DNA from: Bacteroidota bacterium
GTDB taxonomy: Bacteria > Bacteroidota > Bacteroidia > Bacteroidales > VadinHA17
Assembly (NCBI GenBank): GCA_023430725.1
Contig: JAEYZD010000141.1
Span: forward strand, 1 to 10,491
Length of the DNA: 10,491 nucleotides
Direction of reading: 5' to 3'
The notes beneath the pieces were generated by a model. The model did no database searches, was not told the DNA's origin, and was given only the letters and a program-made list of their open reading frames with translations. Shown here one piece after another: positions 1-6,384 of this stretch. Made by a program: the position numbers and the translations under genes. Numbering within the stretch: position 1 is the stretch's first letter; every line of letters starts with the position of its first letter.

Positions 1-339
1 CTCTTCAGCACACCCGGGTTCGACCCGGTCGAGTTTACCCGGCTTCAGATTGAGGCATTCAACAGACTGTATAACAACCAGCTGCATGAGTTCTATCACT
101 CAACCGGTCTCAGGATTGAGACTGATCTTCTCAACGGAAGACTGCTTCCTTCAGTCACAACCGTTTTCAACTTCACATCGAAGGACTTTACGATACGCCC
201 TGCAGTCAGATACAAACCCTCTGACGGAGTGACTCTCAGTGCCGGATATGAGCATTACAGCGGCGCAAAAGGTGGCATGTACACTATCGTTGATGACTTT
301 ATGAAAGTATTGTACTTCGCAATCAGGGTAGATTTTTAG
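1..339 (+). CDS. C-terminal fragment of an outer-membrane beta-barrel protein (DUF1302-like porin candidate)
   Basis: The frame is open from the first base to TAG at 337-339, giving 112 residues without a start, so the gene begins left of the window. The fragment alternates polar and hydrophobic residues as transmembrane beta-strands do (IRPAVRYKPSDGVTLSAGYE) and ends in FAIRVDF. A C-terminal Phe in an amphipathic last strand is the usual signal for outer-membrane barrel assembly. The RND transporter gene starts 4 bases after the stop, so the two are almost certainly co-transcribed. Known gene neighbourhoods combine MMPL-type RND pumps with DUF1302-like barrels and LolA-like proteins, so a DUF1302-type barrel is my best guess, but too little is present to assign the family. 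The inferred role is the outer-membrane component of the module. I am confident it is a barrel C terminus and unsure of the exact family. Confidence 0.65.
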   Translation, partial: LFSTPGFDPVEFTRLQIEAFNRLYNNQLHEFYHSTGLRIETDLLNGRLLPSVTTVFNFTSKDFTIRPAVRYKPSDGVTLSAGYEHYSGAKGGMYTIVDDFMKVLYFAIRVDF

Positions 340-343
340 AGCT

Positions 344-2722
344 ATGACAGACTTCATTATAAAATACAGATGGGTTATAATAGCAGTCTCAGTTATTCTG
401 GCAGCCGGACTGGGACTTCTAATACCCTCCTCGGAAACAGATCCTGACATCAGGAATTATATCCCGCGAAACATGGATTCAAGGGTCACCAATGACTCCA
501 TCGAGCAGGAGTTTGGTGTCCAGGATATGATAATGGTGCTCTTTACTGACACTACAATTCTCAAGCCCGGCGACCTGAGGCAGGTCAGGGAGATTGACAG
601 GGCATTCTCAAGGATGGAGGGAATTGGTACGGTCAACTCCGTCTTTACGGCACGGAAGATTGAAGGCAGGGATGGGATGATGGTGGTTGATCCGCTCATT
701 GAAAAGATACCAGAATCAGCCGAAGGGCTGGAAATCCTGAGACAGGACATCCTTGCCAACGCCTTTGCCCGCGATATAGTCATATCATCAGACATGACCT
801 CGGCAGCCATAACAGGAACAATCAACGCAAATGTGTCTGAATATGAGACGTTGAGCAAGGTTGATTCAGTCATTGCAAACAGCAGCGGGGATGCACGGAT
901 CCTAACCGGTGGTCTGCCGTATATAAGGCAGTTCATAACATCGGATGTAAATCATGATGCACTGATCCTGATCCCTCTGGCCCTGATAATCATGCTGACA
1001 GTGCTGAAGCTGTCTCTCGGCGACTGGAGAAGCGTCTTCATTCCATTTACGGTGGTGATACTTTCAACACTCGTGACAATGGGCCTGATTCCGCTGCTTG
1101 GATGGAAATTCTCGATCATCATGTGCCTTGCTCCCATAATCCTTATTTCAGTCGCAAATAATTACGGCATTTACCTGGTATCCAGGCACCAGGAGCTCCA
1201 AAGGGCTGACATACCCATGACTGGCCGGGAGACAGTCAGGGCGATAACAGGCACGCTGAATATGCCCATACTTTTCAGCGGACTTACCACAATAGCCGGA
1301 TTGCTGGGCCTCCTGACCCATTCAATAATTCCGGCCAGGCAGGTTGGCATACTGGCAGCAACGGGTGTCAGCCTGGCGCTGGCAATGAGCCTGCTGCTGA
1401 TACCTGCCCTGATCTATCTGCAACGCTCTACGGGGAGGAAACCACGGACACCGCAGTCTGAAAGGAATGATCTCATCACCCGTGGGCTGGCAAGAATCTC
1501 GTCAGCAGTCATCAGGCGTCCGGGCAGAGTACTGCTCGTTTCATTGGTGCTGACACTCCTTCTGGGCACCGGCGTGATTTTCCTCAGAATTGAAACAAAT
1601 CAGGAGAGTTTCTTCCCGCACAAACATCCGGTGAGAGAGGCTGCAGAAATAATCAATACAAAATTCGGCGGATCACAGACGATCTCCGTGATGATCAGCG
1701 GTGATATCAAGGATCCCGTCGTGATGCAGAGGATAGATGACCTTACAGGCCACCTGAAGGGCTCGAAGGGTGTCGGCAGCGTCTTCTCCATCTCGGATGT
1801 TGTAAGGGAGATGAGCAAGGCGCTGTATGAGCCCACGGAGGAGGGATATGACATGATACCTTCATCCGGTGAGGCCATCGCTCAGATGTTCGAGCTATAT
1901 AATATGAGCGGAAATCCTGACGATTTCAGGCAGCTGATGAACTTCGAAAACACGAAGGCCCACCTGCTGGTCCGCCTCTCCCATCCTGACAACAAAACCG
2001 TCAGAAACCTGAAGGATGATTTAGAAAGTTATACTGCAGATTTCCCTGCCAGGGTGACCACCGGAGGGTATGCCTTCATTATGAATGATTTTGCACAGAA
2101 GATAATCAACGGGCAGGTCTCTTCACTTGTATTTGCCCTGGCTATTGTGTTGATTCTCCTGGCAATCATTTTCAGATCGGTAAAGGGAGGGTTGACAGGA
2201 TCAATTCCCCTGGCGGCATCAATACTGATCCAGTTTGGTGTTATGGGGCTCACGGGTGTTGCAATTGACGCCGCCACTGCCCTCCTCTCTTCAATCATGA
2301 TTGGTGTGGGTATCGACTTTACAATCCAGTACCTGTGGAGGTACAAGATAGAGCTGGCAAAGGGTGTTTCGCATCCTGAAGCCATAAATGCCACCTACAG
2401 AACTACCGGAAGGAGTATTGTAATCAATGCGCTGAGCGTGATGGCCGGATTCTCGGCCACCTTTATCTCCGGTTTCCTGTCGATAAGATTTTTCGGTTAC
2501 CTGACTCTTCTGGCCATTGGTTCCTGCCTTATCTACGCCATTATAGTCATGCCGGCATTCATGCTTTATTTCAAGCCTCTGTTCATTGAGGCAAATCAGA
2601 AAACAAACACTAAAAACAGAAGAAATAATGAAAAAGATGTTATTCCTCTTGTCAGCAATATCGGTTCTGTCACTGCAGGCCATGCTGGCGCAGCAGTCAG
2701 ATCCCGCGCAACTGATGGATAA
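344..2722 (+). CDS. RND/MMPL-family inner-membrane transporter
   Basis: The ORF encodes 792 residues with the duplicated RND layout. TM1 lies at about 9-27, followed by a large periplasmic loop (28-204) and TM2-6 (about 205-360). TM7 lies at about 395-415, followed by a second periplasmic loop (416-592) and TM8-12 (about 594-744). The size of about 750-790 residues matches the MMPL/HAE3 branch rather than the AcrB multidrug pumps of about 1040. The second half has the proton-relay motif GVGIDF, with Asp658 in TM10. The matching TM4 position reads ANNYGIY, with Asn273 where relatives usually have Asp. Family members move lipids, hopanoids or other hydrophobic molecules from the inner membrane using the proton gradient; the substrate here cannot be read from sequence. 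The start at 344 is 4 bases after the upstream barrel gene and leads directly into TM1. The last 31 codons overlap the next gene out of frame and may not be authentic; the credible protein ends near residue 750-760. Confidence 0.9.
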   Translation: MTDFIIKYRWVIIAVSVILAAGLGLLIPSSETDPDIRNYIPRNMDSRVTNDSIEQEFGVQDMIMVLFTDTTILKPGDLRQVREIDRAFSRMEGIGTVNSVFTARKIEGRDGMMVVDPLIEKIPESAEGLEILRQDILANAFARDIVISSDMTSAAITGTINANVSEYETLSKVDSVIANSSGDARILTGGLPYIRQFITSDVNHDALILIPLALIIMLTVLKLSLGDWRSVFIPFTVVILSTLVTMGLIPLLGWKFSIIMCLAPIILISVANNYGIYLVSRHQELQRADIPMTGRETVRAITGTLNMPILFSGLTTIAGLLGLLTHSIIPARQVGILAATGVSLALAMSLLLIPALIYLQRSTGRKPRTPQSERNDLITRGLARISSAVIRRPGRVLLVSLVLTLLLGTGVIFLRIETNQESFFPHKHPVREAAEIINTKFGGSQTISVMISGDIKDPVVMQRIDDLTGHLKGSKGVGSVFSISDVVREMSKALYEPTEEGYDMIPSSGEAIAQMFELYNMSGNPDDFRQLMNFENTKAHLLVRLSHPDNKTVRNLKDDLESYTADFPARVTTGGYAFIMNDFAQKIINGQVSSLVFALAIVLILLAIIFRSVKGGLTGSIPLAASILIQFGVMGLTGVAIDAATALLSSIMIGVGIDFTIQYLWRYKIELAKGVSHPEAINATYRTTGRSIVINALSVMAGFSATFISGFLSIRFFGYLTLLAIGSCLIYAIIVMPAFMLYFKPLFIEANQKTNTKNRRNNEKDVIPLVSNIGSVTAGHAGAAVRSRATDG

Positions 2723-3407
2723 AAGCCGTGACCTGACAATGTCAGGGAATATCCAGTCAACGGTTGCTCTTACAATCACCGAAAAGAATGGCGCTGTCAG
2801 AACCCGAAAGCTGAATATGATAACCAAATCGTACGATGACGGGACCATCAAAAGAATGGTGAAGTTCCTCGATCCGGCCGATGTGCGGGGAACTGCTATG
2901 CTTATTATAGACAGCAAAAACAACCAGGACGACATGTGGATATATCTTCCGGCGCTGAAAAAGACCCGGCGCATTGTCAGTACGGAAAAAGGAAAGAGCT
3001 TCATGAGTTCCGAGTTCTCAAATGCAGACATGTCGAGCGGAAGCAACGCTGACTTCAGGATGAGACACATGCCTGAATCAGGAAAGGCAGGTACCTGGGT
3101 GATAGAGAGCGTTCCTGTCAGTGACGACAAGGCCGACGAATACGGTTTCTCAAAAAAAGTTACTTATCTGGAGATGGGCAGCCTTAAAACCAGGAAGATC
3201 GATTTCTATAATTTCGACAACGAACTGTTCAAGTCAATCGAGATTTTGGCCACCCAGCCTATAGCCGGCAAGGAAGGTTATGTGATGACAGACATGCTTG
3301 CCACAAACCATCTCAACGGGCGAAGCTCCAGGGTCAGATTTGACCAGGTTAACACCTCGGCAACCATTGCTGACAATACTTTTTCTGTTGAGAGTCTGGC
3401 GAGGTAA
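2628..3407 (+). CDS. Periplasmic LolA-like protein (outer membrane lipoprotein-sorting family, PF17131-type)
   Basis: The protein has 259 residues from ATG 2628. I chose this start because it begins a clean signal peptide (MKKMLFLLSAISVLSLQAMLA), probably cut after Ala21 by signal peptidase I. There is no lipobox Cys, so it should be soluble in the periplasm. An upstream in-frame TTG at 2586 would put 14 charged residues before the signal peptide and is unlikely. The mature part has the hallmark blocks of the LolA-like family: MWIYLPALKKTRRI (103-116), SFMSSEFSNADM (125-135, where many relatives have a GSDF-type sequence) and the closing strand FDQVNTSATIADNTF (238-252). The family folds as an open half-barrel that can shield acyl chains. 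With the upstream RND pump and barrel, the inferred job is carrying a lipid-like cargo across the periplasm. It is not the housekeeping LolA: sequence blocks and context differ. The 95-base overlap with the transporter ORF is unusual. Confidence 0.88.
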   Translation: MKKMLFLLSAISVLSLQAMLAQQSDPAQLMDKSRDLTMSGNIQSTVALTITEKNGAVRTRKLNMITKSYDDGTIKRMVKFLDPADVRGTAMLIIDSKNNQDDMWIYLPALKKTRRIVSTEKGKSFMSSEFSNADMSSGSNADFRMRHMPESGKAGTWVIESVPVSDDKADEYGFSKKVTYLEMGSLKTRKIDFYNFDNELFKSIEILATQPIAGKEGYVMTDMLATNHLNGRSSRVRFDQVNTSATIADNTFSVESLAR

Positions 3408-3451
3408 TTAACCTTTTGTTATTTGCTCATTAATAATACTTTGATAAATTA

Positions 3452-3489
3452 CGAAGCCCCGCTGACGAATATTTTCCAGCAGGGCTTCG
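3452..3489. terminator. Probable intrinsic terminator between convergent genes
   Basis: Arms at 3452-3464 and 3477-3489 form a 13-position stem with one C-A mismatch and a 12-base loop. On the + strand the hairpin is followed after six bases by a T run (3496-3500), the arrangement of a factor-independent terminator. It lies 45 bases after the LolA-like stop and about 54 bases from the 3' end of the convergent lipoprotein gene, so it could stop both transcripts. The T tract favours the + strand direction. Confidence 0.65.
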
Positions 3490-3542
3490 CAATACTTTTT
3501 GTGGACTGACGGATCAATCTGACCCGCGAGGATCGGGTCGGT

Positions 3543-4802
3543 CTACAGAGGTTGAATAATAAGGTTTTTCCATTGCACCTTTATACCTCCGCCATCATGA
3601 ATCTGGAGTGCAATTCTGCCATTGGCCTTTCCAATGACCGGGTCATTGAACCGGGTCATTTCCGTGTCATTGAGCCATACAGTAACATCAGGTCCCACAG
3701 CCTTTATCCTCATCCGGTTCCATTCTCCGGGAATGAGAATATTTTCCTTATCATCGGGTATCTGAACCAGCCAACCTCTTCCGTATGATTCATAGATGCC
3801 GCCGGTGTCATTTCCCTGGGGAGCAACTTCCACCTGCCAGCCGGAGATTTTAGTGCCTTCAATCATTGACCTGAAGAAAATACCGCTATTGCCGTCAGAT
3901 ACCTGTCGGAACTCGACTGAAAGGTCGAAGTCCTTATAGTACATGTCCGTGGCAAGATATCCGTAACCCTTGTCAGGACCGCTTTCACATACGAGCAGGC
4001 TGTCCTCTACATACCACTTTTCAGTTCCGTACTGTGTCCAGCCGGTAAGGTCATAGCCGTTGAAGAGGGCGATCCTGCCGGTTTCCCTGGCAGGCAGTTC
4101 CTTGATTTTCATATTCCTGAACCATGCCCTCGACCCGTGGTCCTGAAGGCTGAGATGACCCACGGTGGCCAGTCCGTATTCGGGTGCTCCTGCCCATTTG
4201 CCGCTGTTCTTGAGGGCGAACCACTCAGGAGTCCAGGCTTCAAACTCAACTATCTTTTCTCCGTTCAGCCAGTATTCTGCGTGGCCGTTGTCAAAGAGAA
4301 TTCTTGAGCTGTTCCATTCTCCCGGTTCATTGAGTATCTTTTTCGACGTGTCAGGCAGGTACATTGCGTAATCAGCACCGGTCTTCTGCCATTCTGCCAG
4401 TTCACCGGGCCAGCCGATATCATCTATCAGCTGATACTCAGGACCTGTCACATAGGGGGTGCCGAATCTGTCAGATTCAACCACATGGTACATTACCCCG
4501 CTGTTGCCTTCGGGCGCAATCTTCCAGTCAAACTTCAGATCAAAATTGGAATACTCATTTGTGCTGATTATATAACCTGTGCTGTCGCTGCCGGTGCCGT
4601 CGGCAGTGAGGCATCCCTCTTCGACACTCCACGTGCCTGTTCCTTCGCTGTTATACAATCTCCACTGATCCAGACTTTTGCCGTCAAACAGCAGTTCCCA
4701 TCCCTGCTCTGTTTCCTCAGAAGTCAGCTTGTTGAAGTTTCCGGCGCATCCTGTCAGGAAGATCAGGCCGGCGATAATGATTCCCGTAGTCAATGTTCTC
4801 AT
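3543..4802 (-). CDS. Lipoprotein with two tandem DUF1080 (3-keto-disaccharide hydrolase) domains
   Basis: The protein has 419 residues and a lipoprotein signal peptide ending in the lipobox LTGC, with Cys19 as the lipidated residue. Two homologous beta-sandwich domains follow, at about 34-234 and 241-417. Each opens with a LF(D/N)G-x-(S/D)L-x-x-W motif (LFDGKSLDQW, LFNGYDLTGW). Each also carries a GNSG block (99-102, 304-307), a central strand with a following TG-x-x-Y motif (EYQLIDD and TGADY; WQVEVAP and TGGIY), a GEWN block (161-164, 359-362) and a closing strand (LQDHGS; LQIHDGG). PF06439/DUF1080 proteins have a concanavalin-like fold, and some hydrolyse 3-keto-glycosides made by Gfo/Idh-type oxidoreductases. 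Substrate and activity here are inferred from the family only, and no partner oxidoreductase gene is in the window. It stands alone on the minus strand, divergent from mnmE and convergent with the RND module, so it is probably monocistronic. The start at 4802 is fixed by the signal peptide. Confidence 0.9.
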   Translation of the reverse strand: MRTLTTGIIIAGLIFLTGCAGNFNKLTSEETEQGWELLFDGKSLDQWRLYNSEGTGTWSVEEGCLTADGTGSDSTGYIISTNEYSNFDLKFDWKIAPEGNSGVMYHVVESDRFGTPYVTGPEYQLIDDIGWPGELAEWQKTGADYAMYLPDTSKKILNEPGEWNSSRILFDNGHAEYWLNGEKIVEFEAWTPEWFALKNSGKWAGAPEYGLATVGHLSLQDHGSRAWFRNMKIKELPARETGRIALFNGYDLTGWTQYGTEKWYVEDSLLVCESGPDKGYGYLATDMYYKDFDLSVEFRQVSDGNSGIFFRSMIEGTKISGWQVEVAPQGNDTGGIYESYGRGWLVQIPDDKENILIPGEWNRMRIKAVGPDVTVWLNDTEMTRFNDPVIGKANGRIALQIHDGGGIKVQWKNLIIQPL

Positions 4803-4826
4803 AGCATAATATGGTTAGTCAAGCCT

Positions 4827-4856
4827 CTAAAATAGCATATAATAACTTATCCTCAA
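4827..4856 (-). promoter_or_regulatory. Candidate promoter for the DUF1080 lipoprotein gene
   Basis: Reading the minus strand, TATTTTAG (4834 to 4827) matches the Bacteroidetes -7 consensus TAnnTTTG at all but one position. A TTG (4856 to 4854) stands 19 bases upstream, where the -33 TTTG-like element is expected. The implied transcript start is near 4820, about 20 bases before the ATG at 4802. This is read by eye from an AT-rich region where chance matches are likely. Confidence 0.35.
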
Positions 4857-4860
4857 TCAT

Positions 4861-4868
4861 TATCTTTG
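4861..4868 (+). promoter_or_regulatory. Bacteroidetes-type -7 promoter element of mnmE (TATCTTTG)
   Basis: TATCTTTG matches TAnnTTTG exactly and lies 16 or 22 bases before the two possible mnmE ATG codons (4884, 4890). No clear -33 TTTG is visible at the expected distance, which is common for this promoter class. The predicted transcript start, roughly 4873-4877, leaves a leader of only about 7-17 bases. It also argues against translation from the in-frame TTG at 4866, which lies inside the element. Confidence 0.55.
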
Positions 4869-4889
4869 CCAGCATACAAAAAGATGCCG

Positions 4890-6293
4890 ATGAATATACA
4901 GAGTGACACAACGATAGCAGCACCGGCGACCGGCATTGGCGGTGCAATTGGCATAATCCGTGTAAGCGGTCCAGGCACATTTGCGATTGTTGACTCACTG
5001 TTTGTACCGGCCGCCGGTAAGAATATTCTGTCAGCCGGGGGATACACTGTTCATTTCGGGAGTCTGAGGAAGGGAGAGGATTTCGTTGATGAGGTGCTTG
5101 TGACACTGTTCAGGTCTCCGGCCTCATATACCGGAGAGGATTCCGCTGAGATAAGCCATCATGCATCACCATTCATCCAGCGCAGGATCATGGAGTTGCT
5201 TATTGATCTCGGTGCGAAGCCAGCCATGCCTGGCGAGTTCACGCAGAGGGCCTTCCTGCACGGCAGGATTGATCTCTCGCAGGCTGAGGCAGTTGCTGAC
5301 CTGATTGCTGCCGATTCGGAGGCGGCACACCGTCTGGCAGCCACCCAGCTGAGGGGAGGCTTCTCTGAAGGAATCGAGAAGCTGAGGAAGGAACTGATAA
5401 CCTTTACTTCCCTGATTGAGCTTGAGCTCGATTTCAGCGAGGAGGACGTGCAGTTTGCTGACCGGTTTGCAATGACGGAGACAGTCATAAAGATTAAAGA
5501 GATGGTTGACAGGCTGGTCTCCTCGTTCAGGCTCGGCAATGCCATAAGGAAAGGTATCCCGGTAGTGATTGCCGGAAGGCCGAATGTCGGCAAATCCTCC
5601 CTGCTAAATGTGCTCCTTGAGGAGGAACGTGCTATTGTGTCGGATATCCCTGGCACAACACGGGATACGGTTGAAGAGGTGTTGCATGTGGAAGGACTGC
5701 TGTTCCGGTTCATTGACACTGCCGGTCTCAGGCAGGGAGGTGATGAGATTGAGGAGCTGGGTATGGAGCGTACCCGGAACAAACTTAAAGCCGCTGATAT
5801 AGTTCTGGCTGTGGCAGAAGCCACCGAAAGCGCTACGGAGATCTCCTCCTTTGCAGGATCGGTCATGGAGATGACAGTCAGCCCGGAAGCCAGGATAATA
5901 TTGATTGTCAACAAGTCTGACCTTATTACACGAAGTGCTGCTTTATCACTTAAGAAGGAACTGAAGGGACTCTGCCCCTTCCCTGCGGTCTTCGTTTCAG
6001 CGAGGGATTCCGTGGGGATCGATGATCTGAAGAAACAGCTCACCTCCTCTATCGGGACCGGCAGGCTTGACAATCCGCAATACATCGTTACAAATGCGAG
6101 ACATTACGATGCGCTCAGGAACGTCTCAGAGAGTCTGCAGAGGGTGCTTGACGGATTCCGTGACGGGATACCCACGGTGCTTATTGCAACAGATGTCAGG
6201 CAGGCAATCTATTACCTGGGGCTGATAACAGGAAAGATCTCTCCCGAGGATATACTCGGGGAGATCTTTTCCAGGTTCTGTATAGGAAAATAA
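4890..6293 (+). CDS. mnmE: tRNA uridine-5-carboxymethylaminomethyl modification GTPase MnmE (TrmE)
   Basis: MnmE works with MnmG to install the carboxymethylaminomethyl group (or aminomethyl variants) at C5 of wobble uridine 34 in certain tRNAs, in a GTP- and folate-dependent cytoplasmic reaction. The 467-residue product matches the usual length of 450-470. The N-terminal folate-binding domain opens with DTTIAAPATGIGGAIGIIRVSG. A helical domain with an inserted G domain follows: P-loop GRPNVGKSS (229-237), the G2 segment GTTRD just downstream, DTAGLR (276-281) and NKSD (341-344). The chain ends in FCIGK (463-467), with the family's conserved Cys464 in CIGK. I chose ATG 4890 because family members begin close to the DTI-type strand; ATG 4884, two codons upstream, is an equally possible start. 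All expected catalytic residues are present. The gene stands alone between a divergent lipoprotein gene and a convergent susD, with its own -7 element. Confidence 0.97.
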   Translation: MNIQSDTTIAAPATGIGGAIGIIRVSGPGTFAIVDSLFVPAAGKNILSAGGYTVHFGSLRKGEDFVDEVLVTLFRSPASYTGEDSAEISHHASPFIQRRIMELLIDLGAKPAMPGEFTQRAFLHGRIDLSQAEAVADLIAADSEAAHRLAATQLRGGFSEGIEKLRKELITFTSLIELELDFSEEDVQFADRFAMTETVIKIKEMVDRLVSSFRLGNAIRKGIPVVIAGRPNVGKSSLLNVLLEEERAIVSDIPGTTRDTVEEVLHVEGLLFRFIDTAGLRQGGDEIEELGMERTRNKLKAADIVLAVAEATESATEISSFAGSVMEMTVSPEARIILIVNKSDLITRSAALSLKKELKGLCPFPAVFVSARDSVGIDDLKKQLTSSIGTGRLDNPQYIVTNARHYDALRNVSESLQRVLDGFRDGIPTVLIATDVRQAIYYLGLITGKISPEDILGEIFSRFCIGK

Positions 6294-6325
6294 TATCGGT
6301 CATTTATTCCTACCCAATAATATAA

Positions 6326-6358
6326 AGAGGGTGTCATTTCCTGAAAATGACACCCTCT
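6326..6358. terminator. Perfect 14-bp dyad, probable bidirectional terminator
   Basis: The arms at 6326-6339 and 6345-6358 are perfectly complementary and enclose a 5-base loop (CCTGA). The dyad lies between convergent genes, 32 bases after the mnmE stop and 26 bases from the susD stop. On the minus strand the stem is followed by TTTATATTATT, a loose T-rich tract. On the + strand the downstream sequence is AT-rich without a real T run. The arms begin and end with A-rich and T-rich flanks, fitting a terminator that serves both directions, better for susD. Confidence 0.7.
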
Positions 6359-6384
6359 GAATCTAATTTATCTGTATTGGATTT

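Noticed and set aside
2291..3130. Open frame of 279 codons on the minus strand spanning the RND/LolA-like junction
   Set aside because: It is antisense to two recognisable genes and shows no domain, signal peptide or credible start context.
3521..3539. Short inverted repeat GACCCG...CGGGTC just after the DUF1080 gene stop
   Set aside because: The stem has only six pairs and no T tract follows on the minus strand. The stronger hairpin at 3452-3489 explains termination better.
3637..3660. 11-base direct repeat (ACCGGGTCATT) with a 13-base period
   Set aside because: It lies inside the DUF1080 coding sequence, the period is not a multiple of three, and it has only two copies. It is probably chance similarity around Asn-Asp codons.
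4866..4889. TTG at 4866 as the mnmE start
   Set aside because: It lies inside the TATCTTTG -7 element and would add residues before the conserved N terminus. ATG 4890 or 4884 fits the family better.
5159..6085. Open frame of about 300 codons on the minus strand opposite mnmE
   Set aside because: It lies wholly antisense to a complete, strongly conserved GTPase gene. The translation is Ser/Ile-rich, low in complexity and has no recognisable motif, as expected for a shadow frame.
6241..6270. Terminator-like hairpin (CTCCCGAG...CTCGGGGAG followed by a T run) near the end of mnmE
   Set aside because: It encodes conserved MnmE C-terminal residues (SPEDILGEIF) upstream of the stop, and the perfect dyad at 6326-6358 is better placed.
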